From: Eubacterium sp.
GTDB lineage: Bacteria > Bacillota > Clostridia > Lachnospirales > Lachnospiraceae
Direction: 5' to 3'
NCBI GenBank assembly: GCA_017616955.1
Contig: JAFZXD010000093.1
Location: forward strand, 1-7,421
Length of the DNA stretch: 7,421 bases
Made by a program: the position numbers and the translations under genes. The notes below the pieces were generated by a model. It was not told the DNA's origin. It saw nothing but the letters and a program-made list of their open reading frames with translations, and searched no databases. This document shows, one piece after another, positions 1-5,214 of the stretch. Every line of letters begins with the position of its first letter. Within the stretch, counting starts at the first letter, position 1.

Positions 1-1
1 C

Positions 2-268
2 GTGAAAAGAGCGGTATATAAAGATGGAAAAGAATGTGATATAAGAGGCAAGATGTATGATCTCCTGTTATATATGATGAAGAATCAGGGACGTCTTCTG
101 GAAAAAGACGAACTGTACATGGCTGTGTGGGGAGATGCATTTGTCGAACCGTCTACACTGAATGTGCACGTAAGGTGGCTCAGGGAGAGGCTTGAGGATG
201 AACCTAATTCGCCGAAGATCATAAAGACAGTTTGGAGAAAGGGCTATATATTTGGTGGAGACAATTGA
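2..268 (+). CDS. OmpR/PhoB-family response regulator, C-terminal DNA-binding part (5' end outside window)
   Basis: This is the output domain of a two-component response regulator that binds promoter DNA when its receiver domain is phosphorylated. Only the winged-helix effector domain (88 residues) lies in the window; the receiver domain is cut off at the left edge, so the GTG at position 2 is an internal codon and not a start. Family marks are the helical segment LLLYMMKNQGRLLEKDEL, the recognition-helix region TLNVHVRWLRERLED and the closing wing IIKTVWRKGYIFGG, which match the Trans_reg_C pattern (sTvdvHIrrLReKLe, IkTVwGvGYrF). The stop TGA at 266-268 overlaps the probable TTG start of the downstream histidine kinase (TTGA), so the two genes are translationally coupled partners. 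The target genes cannot be read from the sequence. Confidence 0.93.
   Translation: MKRAVYKDGKECDIRGKMYDLLLYMMKNQGRLLEKDELYMAVWGDAFVEPSTLNVHVRWLRERLEDEPNSPKIIKTVWRKGYIFGGDN
254..260 (+). promoter_or_regulatory. Ribosome binding site that decides the histidine kinase start
   Basis: GGTGGAG lies 4 nt before TTG 265, inside the last codons of the response regulator gene. The other in-frame start, TTG 232, has no purine-rich site at a usual distance. The spacing is short but acceptable. Confidence 0.6.
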
Positions 269-1581
269 AGAAACTGATTAAGCAGATATGTTTTATCACC
301 GTGTTCTTTCTGCTGATGATGGGAGCGGGATATCTCCTGATCACACGTCATTATGATAAGGAAGATGGCATGCGACAAGTCGTTATGAACCGTATCGCAG
401 ATGACTATGCAAAGGGAGTCTATCCTTCCGGAACACCGGTGAATATGGACGAATACAGAGAAAAATATTTATCAAGAGTCGTTCCCTCAGAAGTGAAAGT
501 TATAGATATCACTACGGAAGTCAAAGACTCGGATTTTACGGACTCTAAACTCATGCCGGAGCGGGAATATGTAAGGCTGATCAGAAACGGTGACGGAACA
601 GTAAAGAGTTTTCTCAAATTCATATATAATTGTGAAGACAGAACGTTCACAATAGAGGTGGCAGCTGCCGTGCTGTGCATCTCTTATTTTGCTATAATAG
701 CAATAATACTTATAGGATATAATAGAATAGTGAAGCCATTTAACAACCTGTCGGAATATCCGGAAAGGCTGGCTGAAGGAAGACTGAGTGAAGGGATTCC
801 GGAGACCAGATCGAAGCTGTTCGGAAAGTATATCTGGGGAATGAATATGCTGAAGGATGAGATGAAGCATAAGAACACCCGGATGAATCAGATGGAAAAA
901 GAGAAGCAGACACTTATTATCTCGATTGCTCACGGAATAAAAACTCCGCTCTCAAATATAAAGCTCTACGCGGAAGCTATAGAGCGTGGGATATATCATG
1001 ACGATAAGAAGCCCAATCCAAAGGATGCCGATACTGCGTCAAAGATCAAACAGAACGTGGAAAAGGTTGAGATTCTCGTGAAAGAAATAATGAACAGCAG
1101 TTCCGGGGTTGAGAACAGCTACAAGCCTGAGATAGGTTCATTTTATATGAAAGAACTGGCGGATATGATAACCAAAGATTACAAGGGGCGTGCCGAGCTT
1201 CTGCATATTCCATTTGAAGTGAAGTGCGAGAACAATCCACTTATAAGCAGTGACAAGACAGGTATATATACTATCATTGCTCAGTTTATAGATAATGCTA
1301 TGAAGTACGGCTCCGGACAGGGAATCACTGTCAGTATGGGCCGACAGGACGAAGACATATTTTTCACAGTTAAGAATAAGGGAAATGTCCTCATCGAAGA
1401 GGAGACTGCATATGTTTTTAAAAGCTTCTGGCGAGGTTCCAATTCTTCTAATGTAGAAGGTCAGGGAATCGGACTCTATGTTGCAAAGACTATGGCAGAG
1501 AGCCTTGGCGGACATGTGTTTATGAAGGCGTGGCAGGATGAAGATGAGACGGAAGTTACGCTTATGATTCCGGAAAGCTAG
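265..1581 (+). CDS. Membrane sensor histidine kinase (two-component partner of the upstream regulator)
   Basis: This is a 438-aa sensor kinase that autophosphorylates on histidine and passes the phosphate to the adjacent response regulator. Starting at TTG 265 gives MKKLIKQ and then a membrane helix at about 8-27, a normal positive-inside N-terminus; TTG 232 would add 11 residues (MEKGLYIWWRQ) with no ribosome site. An extracytoplasmic sensor region of about 100 residues follows, then a second helix at about 131-152, a HAMP-like linker, and the dimerisation/phosphoacceptor helix with SIAHGIKTPLSNIKLYAEA (phospho-His 223, codon 931-933). The ATPase domain shows the N box FIDNAMKYG (Asn 344), a degenerate G1 box VKNKG (369-373, the N-x-G form also known in VanS-like kinases), the F-box-like VFKSFWRG, and the G2 box GQGIGL (399-404). 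The residue after the phospho-His is Gly instead of the usual Glu/Asp. The signal sensed is unknown. Confidence 0.93.
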   Translation: MKKLIKQICFITVFFLLMMGAGYLLITRHYDKEDGMRQVVMNRIADDYAKGVYPSGTPVNMDEYREKYLSRVVPSEVKVIDITTEVKDSDFTDSKLMPEREYVRLIRNGDGTVKSFLKFIYNCEDRTFTIEVAAAVLCISYFAIIAIILIGYNRIVKPFNNLSEYPERLAEGRLSEGIPETRSKLFGKYIWGMNMLKDEMKHKNTRMNQMEKEKQTLIISIAHGIKTPLSNIKLYAEAIERGIYHDDKKPNPKDADTASKIKQNVEKVEILVKEIMNSSSGVENSYKPEIGSFYMKELADMITKDYKGRAELLHIPFEVKCENNPLISSDKTGIYTIIAQFIDNAMKYGSGQGITVSMGRQDEDIFFTVKNKGNVLIEEETAYVFKSFWRGSNSSNVEGQGIGLYVAKTMAESLGGHVFMKAWQDEDETEVTLMIPES

Positions 1582-1583
1582 GT

Positions 1584-1612
1584 TTGTCCGGTTACTTGGA
1601 ACACAGTATAAT
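1584..1612 (+). promoter_or_regulatory. Sigma-A-type promoter for the small membrane protein gene
   Basis: The -35 is TTGTCC (1584-1589) and the -10 is a perfect TATAAT (1607-1612), with a 17-bp spacer. It begins 3 bp after the kinase stop codon. Transcription would start near 1619, about 23 nt before the ATG, so the next gene can be expressed independently of the two-component genes. Confidence 0.65.
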
Positions 1613-1641
1613 ATAAGTGTAGTAGAGAAAGGAATGACGGT

Positions 1642-2010
1642 ATGAAAAAAAGAATAGTTGCTTATCTTGAATATATAGATTCTCTTCTGAAAGAGGAGAG
1701 TGGTTCCAGGGATTGGGACAAAGAGATTGAAAAGCATCTGACACAGATTGCATTTTTCTCACATGAAAGACTGGTTCATCTGATTGTATTTGCACTTGTG
1801 GCAGTATGTACCGTGGTGAGCATACTTGCTATGATCATATCGGAGCAGATCATAATCTTTCCTCTGGTGCTTATGCTATTTGTTCTGCTGATTCCATATT
1901 GCATGCATTATTATCTCCTCGAGAATTCGGTTCAGAGAATGTATGACCAGTACGATGAGATGATAAGAAAAAGGGAAGAATACTTCAAAAGTCCGGTCAG
2001 TAAGTACTAA
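1642..2010 (+). CDS. Small integral membrane protein of unknown function (two helices)
   Basis: I do not recognise this 122-aa protein. It has a charged N-terminal region of about 45 residues that is probably cytoplasmic, two hydrophobic helices at about 46-66 (LVHLIVFALVAVCTVVSILA) and 70-93 (IIIFPLVLMLFVLLIPYCMH), and a charged, probably helical C-terminal tail rich in Arg, Glu, Asp and Tyr (about 94-122). Both ends are predicted inside, making a helical hairpin. The start is well supported: AAAGGA (1628-1633) lies 8 nt before ATG 1642. The gene has its own promoter just after the histidine kinase gene and is followed by a long A+T-rich spacer, so it is probably monocistronic. Its position suggests a possible accessory role to the sensor kinase, but nothing in the sequence proves this. 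Confidence 0.8.
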   Translation: MKKRIVAYLEYIDSLLKEESGSRDWDKEIEKHLTQIAFFSHERLVHLIVFALVAVCTVVSILAMIISEQIIIFPLVLMLFVLLIPYCMHYYLLENSVQRMYDQYDEMIRKREEYFKSPVSKY

Positions 2011-2041
2011 ACCTGAGACAGAATAACGATATAATTATAGG

Positions 2042-2076
2042 GATATTATCATGGTCAAATGACTCACAATAATATC
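2042..2076. repeat. Inverted repeat GATATTAT / ATAATATC
   Basis: GATATTAT (2042-2049) is mirrored by ATAATATC (2069-2076), with 19 bp between the arms. It is A+T-rich, has a long loop and no T-run, so it is a poor terminator. It lies just before the first of three phased TTATGTAAA repeats and may belong to the same element. Confidence 0.45.
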
Positions 2077-2077
2077 A

Positions 2078-2126
2078 TTATGTAAACTAGGATAACGTTA
2101 TGTAAATTAAATAATAATTATGTAAA
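2078..2126 (+). repeat. Three direct repeats TTATGTAAA at an exact 20-bp period
   Basis: Identical 9-mers occur at 2078-2086, 2098-2106 and 2118-2126. Bases between copies differ, so this is not simple low-complexity sequence. Copies two and three sit in short palindromes, ATAACGTTAT (2092-2101) and ATAATTAT (2114-2121). The near two-turn spacing would put the sites on nearly one face of the helix, as expected for a cooperative protein-binding array or for repeated transposase sites at an insertion-sequence end. The binding factor is unknown. Confidence 0.7.
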
Positions 2127-2170
2127 TCTTTTCTAAAATTACACACAGAAAATCAACAACATTTCACATA

Positions 2171-2194
2171 TTTTGTGGATAATTTTGTGGACTA
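2171..2194 (-). promoter_or_regulatory. DnaA box plus degenerate neighbour
   Basis: On the minus strand 2174-2182 reads TTATCCACA, the perfect DnaA-box consensus. A second copy of the surrounding direct repeat TTTTGTGGA (2171-2179 and 2183-2191, 12 bp apart) gives TAGTCCACA at 2186-2194, two mismatches from consensus. Both lie just upstream of the -35 of the deacetylase promoter, so DnaA could modulate it. One exact 9-mer can occur by chance in A+T-rich DNA. Confidence 0.4.
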
Positions 2195-2200
2195 TTTGTC

Positions 2201-2229
2201 TTGATACCGAAGGGGTATAAGGTTATAAT
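2201..2229 (+). promoter_or_regulatory. Sigma-A-type promoter for the polysaccharide deacetylase gene
   Basis: The -35 is TTGATA (2201-2206) and the -10 is a perfect TATAAT (2224-2229), with an ideal 17-bp spacer. Transcription would start about 2235-2237, giving a 5' leader of only about 22-25 nt that carries GGAGGG (2242-2247). The promoter lies within an inverted repeat (2207-2243). Confidence 0.75.
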
Positions 2230-2243
2230 ACCTTGTACTTCGG
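2207..2243. promoter_or_regulatory. Inverted repeat spanning the promoter spacer, -10 and start site (candidate operator)
   Basis: Outer arms CCGAAG (2207-2212) and CTTCGG (2238-2243) are perfect complements. Inner arms GGTAT (2214-2218) and ATACC (2228-2232) also pair, though their centre is displaced by 2 bp. The left arm is in the -35/-10 spacer and the right arm is at or just after the start point. A transcript from this promoter would contain only the right arm, so the symmetry suits a DNA-bound repressor better than an RNA hairpin. Confidence 0.45.
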
Positions 2244-2258
2244 AGGGAGTGATTTTTT

Positions 2259-3290
2259 GTGATGAAAAAATTCTGGAATAATAGACATAGATTAAATATA
2301 CTAGTTGGCGTGCTTGCGATTTCGCTCTTTGTACTTCCCACAGTGATAACACTCAGACTTATGGACAAAAAAGCTGAGGAAGATGAGAAGTTCGATTCAT
2401 TGGTGTATGGAGTTCAGAAGGCTTCGGAAAACGATCTGACGGAAGTAGCGACTGTGAGTCCACTTCTTGAGGGAGAGGAACCGCTGAAACTTGAAAAAGA
2501 TACAACTCATAGGGACAATCTTATGATGGCGACCGAATATAGCGAGACTATTGATACAGACGCAAGTGAATCTGATGCTGATGACGAAAATGTTGATAAA
2601 TCAGCTTCTGAATCAACAAAGATATCAACAGAGAAGAATGTTCCACTTAATGGTAAGAAGGTGTATCTGACATTTGACGATGGCCCTTCATGCTATACCG
2701 AGGATCTGCTGAAGGTTCTTAGGGATTATGATGTTAAGGCTACATTTTTTGTTGTTGCCGGAAGCCGTGATTATGAGAAACAGCTTAAGGAGATCGCTGA
2801 TGAAGGACATGTTATAGGACTTCATTCATATACACATGTATACAGCGAGATATATGCAAATATCCATTCGTTCAGAAAAGATGTTCAGAGCGTTCATGAC
2901 TGGGTTAAGAACGTAACAGGTATAGATTCGAAGATATACAGATTCCCGGGCGGAAGCGCTAATAGTCCGACAGGACTTGATACCGGATTATGTGTATCAT
3001 TTCTTGAAAATGCCGGATATGAGTATTATGACTGGAACGCACTCAGCGGCGATGCTGAAGGTCGCGGTTACAGCCCGTCACAGATGGTCGATAACGTAAT
3101 GTATTACGTCAGAGCAAATGAAGGAGATTCAATAGTTCTGCTTCATGATCAGTGTTCAAGCCACTCGACAGTTGATATGCTTCCGAGTCTGATAGAGTCA
3201 CTTAAGTCGGAAGGATATGAACTTTGCGTTATAGATAAGAATGCACCGCATACAAAACAGTACATTCCTGAACGTGACAGTAAGCATTAA
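2259..3290 (+). CDS. Membrane-anchored polysaccharide deacetylase (NodB domain; PgdA-like)
   Basis: This 343-aa protein is a carbohydrate esterase family 4 metal-dependent deacetylase, most likely removing N-acetyl groups from peptidoglycan GlcNAc outside the membrane, a change known to reduce lysozyme sensitivity. Residues about 11-32 form one uncleaved-looking helix after a basic N-terminus (KKFWNNRHR). An acidic Ser/Thr/Asp/Glu-rich linker covers about 80-128. The NodB domain starts at about 133 and has all five motifs: TFDDGP (138-143; catalytic and metal Asp 140/141), HSYTH (189-193; metal ligands), RFPGG (228-232), DWN (258-260) and LLHD (294-297; catalytic His 296). It should therefore be active. 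GTG 2259 is closer to the GGAGGGAG ribosome site; ATG 2262 is an equally possible start one codon later. The gene has its own promoter. Xylan or another polysaccharide as substrate cannot be excluded. Confidence 0.92.
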   Translation: MMKKFWNNRHRLNILVGVLAISLFVLPTVITLRLMDKKAEEDEKFDSLVYGVQKASENDLTEVATVSPLLEGEEPLKLEKDTTHRDNLMMATEYSETIDTDASESDADDENVDKSASESTKISTEKNVPLNGKKVYLTFDDGPSCYTEDLLKVLRDYDVKATFFVVAGSRDYEKQLKEIADEGHVIGLHSYTHVYSEIYANIHSFRKDVQSVHDWVKNVTGIDSKIYRFPGGSANSPTGLDTGLCVSFLENAGYEYYDWNALSGDAEGRGYSPSQMVDNVMYYVRANEGDSIVLLHDQCSSHSTVDMLPSLIESLKSEGYELCVIDKNAPHTKQYIPERDSKH

Positions 3291-3319
3291 GTTGAAAATA
3301 TTTATACGTGATTTGTAGT

Positions 3320-3347
3320 GGGACAAGGGGCAACCCTGTCCCCTTTT
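3320..3347 (+). terminator. GC-rich hairpin with GCAA tetraloop, probable terminator of the deacetylase gene
   Basis: GGGACA-A-GGG (3320-3329) pairs with CCC-TGT-CCC (3334-3342) around the loop GCAA (3330-3333), leaving one bulged A. Only four T follow the last C before the run is broken (TTTTCTATGT), so termination may be partial. The stable stem with a GNRA loop could also be a dispersed palindromic element. Confidence 0.5.
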
Positions 3348-3396
3348 CTATGTACAAACGTTACGATTCACAGGTTGATGAGATAATAAATTATAC

Positions 3397-3400
3397 GGAG
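3397..3400 (+). promoter_or_regulatory. Ribosome binding site that decides the folC start
   Basis: GGAG lies 6 nt before ATG 3407. The earlier in-frame starts GTG 3308 and ATG 3350 have no such site, and GTG 3308 would force translation through the hairpin at 3320-3342. Confidence 0.75.
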
Positions 3401-3406
3401 AACAGC

Positions 3407-4699
3407 ATGAATTACAACGAGTCATTAATCTACATAAAGGAAAAAGAGAAGAAGGGCAGTGTTTTTGGTTTGGACACTGTGAAGGAACTTCTTCGACGTC
3501 TTGATAATCCCGAGAAGGGAATTCCTGCAGTTCATATTGCGGGAACCAACGGCAAGGGAAGTATCATGAGTTTTGTGGAAGAGGCTCTTGTAAAGGCAGG
3601 AGTGAATGTCGGACGATATATCTCTCCGACTATATACGACTATCGCGAAAGATGGACTCACAATAAAGAGTGGGCAAGCGAGGATGAAGTGGCTGAGGTT
3701 CTGACCGAGGTACGTTTTGCTGCGGATGAGATGGAGAAGGACGACGCAGGAAGTCCTACTGCATTTGAACTGGAGACTGCAGCGGCATTTGTTCTATTCA
3801 GAAGATGGAAATGCGATATCATCCTTGTGGAATGTGGAATGGGCGGACGTCTCGATGCTACAAATGTCATTGAAGAGAATGTGATAAATGTTCTGGCATC
3901 CATCAGCAGAGACCACATGCAGGTTCTCGGAGAAAGTATAGAAGAGATAACTGAGGAGAAGCTTGGTATCGTAAGAAAAGGTTCAATCCTTGTAAGTTAT
4001 CCTCAGGTATCCGAGGCTGACAGGGTTATAGTGGATTATACGAAGAACAATAAAGTCAGACTTATAGATATAGATGAGTACAGCATTAAGATACTTAATG
4101 AAGGAATCGACGGAAGTACATTTGAATACCGTTCATCGAATATCGGGGAAGCGGTTGAGATACATATAGGTCTCGGTGGAAGATATCAGATCTACAATGC
4201 CGTTACTGCGCTTGAAGTCCTCGGTGAGATAATGAGAAGCTTCCCATGCGGAAAGAATCTGAAGAAAAGAGTGATATTGAAGGCATTTGACTCAACGAGA
4301 TGGGACGGAAGATTCCAAGTAATCCGTCGCGAACCTGAAGTTATCGTCGACGGAGCTCATAACGAGGATGCCTGGAGGAAACTGGCGGAGAGTCTTGAGA
4401 GATATTATCCGGATAGAAAGCTTGTCTTCATCATAGGAGTTCTGGCGGATAAGGAATATCATAAGATGATTGATATCCTGAAACCGCTCGTTAAGAAGGC
4501 TTATACGATAGAATCCGATAATCCGCGTGCGCTTCCGGCGAAAGAACTGACTGATGAATTGAAGAAAAAAAATATAGAAGCAGTTGCACTTGATAAAATA
4601 TCTGATATACTTGACGTTGTGACTAATGACGGAAATGTATATATCATATGCGGTTCGCTCTCGATATCGGGAGAGGTTATCGACCTTTTGGCAGAGTAA
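3407..4699 (+). CDS. folC: Folylpolyglutamate synthase / dihydrofolate synthase
   Basis: This 430-aa Mur-ligase-family enzyme adds L-glutamate to dihydropteroate and/or reduced folates with ATP hydrolysis, in the cytoplasm. The start MNYNESLIYIKEKEKKGS matches the usual FolC N-terminus. Visible motifs are the P-loop GTNGKGS (46-52), SPTIYDYRER in the omega-loop region, ECGMGGRLDATN (142-153), SRDHMQVLG (about 167-175), EKLGIVRKG with the conserved Lys 185 expected to be carbamylated, WDGRFQVI (299-306) at the domain junction, and DGAHN (315-319). The length is normal. It is the first gene of a packed folate operon (32 bp to the HD gene), which favours an essential dihydrofolate synthase role, probably bifunctional. 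I found no convincing promoter in the 116 bp upstream: TTCACA (3367-3372) and GATAAT (3382-3387) are wrongly spaced. Read-through from the deacetylase gene is possible. Confidence 0.95.
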   Translation: MNYNESLIYIKEKEKKGSVFGLDTVKELLRRLDNPEKGIPAVHIAGTNGKGSIMSFVEEALVKAGVNVGRYISPTIYDYRERWTHNKEWASEDEVAEVLTEVRFAADEMEKDDAGSPTAFELETAAAFVLFRRWKCDIILVECGMGGRLDATNVIEENVINVLASISRDHMQVLGESIEEITEEKLGIVRKGSILVSYPQVSEADRVIVDYTKNNKVRLIDIDEYSIKILNEGIDGSTFEYRSSNIGEAVEIHIGLGGRYQIYNAVTALEVLGEIMRSFPCGKNLKKRVILKAFDSTRWDGRFQVIRREPEVIVDGAHNEDAWRKLAESLERYYPDRKLVFIIGVLADKEYHKMIDILKPLVKKAYTIESDNPRALPAKELTDELKKKNIEAVALDKISDILDVVTNDGNVYIICGSLSISGEVIDLLAE

Positions 4700-4720
4700 G
4701 TATGAGTGAATGCGCATACC

Positions 4721-4727
4721 GGAGTGA
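4721..4727 (+). promoter_or_regulatory. Ribosome binding site that decides the HD-protein start
   Basis: GGAGTGA lies 4 nt before ATG 4732, with the GGAG core 7 nt away. The earlier in-frame ATG 4702 has only a weak GCAGAG upstream, and ATG 4648 lies inside folC. Confidence 0.65.
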
Positions 4728-4731
4728 CGAT

Positions 4732-5211
4732 ATGGAACGAGTTCATGCCATAATGGCTGACGAGAGATATATAAAGAGAATGGAAGAGATAAAACAGGCA
4801 GAGCAGAAACGTAAGTACTGTCGACACGGATACGATCATCTGCTTTCGGTAGCAAGGATTGCCTATATATTATCTCTTGAAGAGAAACTTGATATCAAGA
4901 AGGATGTCATCTACGGAACGGCACTTCTTCATGATATAGCGAGATTCTCCGAACTGGAAAAGAAGACGAATCACAGGAGCGCCGGACCTGTTCTGGCGGA
5001 ACCGATATTAAAAGATGCGGGATACAGTGACGAGGAAGTAAAGGAAATGTGCGAAGCTATAGAGCTGCATGGGACATTTCCGGAAGATACAGGCACGCTT
5101 GCGGCGATTCTTTACAGAGCCGATAAGCTGTCACGAAACTGTTTTGAATGTGAAGTTACAGATACATGTAACTGGCCTGACGAACGTAAAAACATGAAGG
5201 TAACGGAGTAG
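4732..5211 (+). CDS. HD-domain metal-dependent phosphohydrolase in the folate operon
   Basis: This 159-aa protein has the metal-binding plan of the HD superfamily: His 36 in DHLLSVARIAY, the doublet His67-Asp68 in LLHDIAR, His 81, His 113 in AIELHG, and Asp 131 in YRADKLSR. Such proteins hydrolyse phosphate monoesters, diesters or nucleoside triphosphates. The C-terminus carries Cys 137, Cys 140 and Cys 146 (CFECEVTDTC), with Cys 30 near the N-terminus, suggesting an extra metal site or redox role. The gene sits between folC and folBK, 32 bp after the first and 3 bp before the second. From this context I infer a pterin phosphohydrolase role, such as dephosphorylating dihydroneopterin phosphates; the archaeal HD enzyme MptB acts on a related pterin cyclic phosphate. 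The activity is not proven. An alternative start at ATG 4702 would add 10 residues. Confidence 0.85.
   Translation: MERVHAIMADERYIKRMEEIKQAEQKRKYCRHGYDHLLSVARIAYILSLEEKLDIKKDVIYGTALLHDIARFSELEKKTNHRSAGPVLAEPILKDAGYSDEEVKEMCEAIELHGTFPEDTGTLAAILYRADKLSRNCFECEVTDTCNWPDERKNMKVTE
5205..5208 (+). promoter_or_regulatory. Ribosome binding site of the FolB-FolK-PheA fusion, overlapping the upstream stop region
   Basis: GGAG directly precedes the stop TAG (5209-5211) of the HD gene and lies 6 nt before ATG 5215. This arrangement suggests translational coupling. Confidence 0.7.
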
Positions 5212-5214
5212 AGT

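Noticed and set aside
487..933. Minus-strand open frames opposite the histidine kinase
   Set aside because: Shadow of a confident kinase gene, with no promoter, ribosome site or family resemblance.
2078..2126. CRISPR-like array
   Set aside because: Repeats are only 9 bp with 11-bp gaps and three copies, far too short for a CRISPR, and no cas genes are near.
2030..2200. Chromosomal or plasmid replication origin
   Set aside because: Only one exact DnaA box and no dnaA, dnaN or rep gene nearby; the surroundings are ordinary metabolic and envelope genes.
3367..3387. Promoter for folC (TTCACA / GATAAT)
   Set aside because: The two hexamers are only 9 bp apart, and no other pair at 16-18 bp matches adequately.
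3308..3406. N-terminal extension of folC from GTG 3308 or ATG 3350
   Set aside because: No ribosome site, reads through the hairpin, and the FolC family starts at the residues following ATG 3407, which has a well-spaced GGAG.
4648..4731. Longer HD protein starting at ATG 4648 or ATG 4702
   Set aside because: 4648 overlaps folC by 52 bases with no ribosome site; 4702 has only a weak site. GGAGTGA before 4732 is much better.
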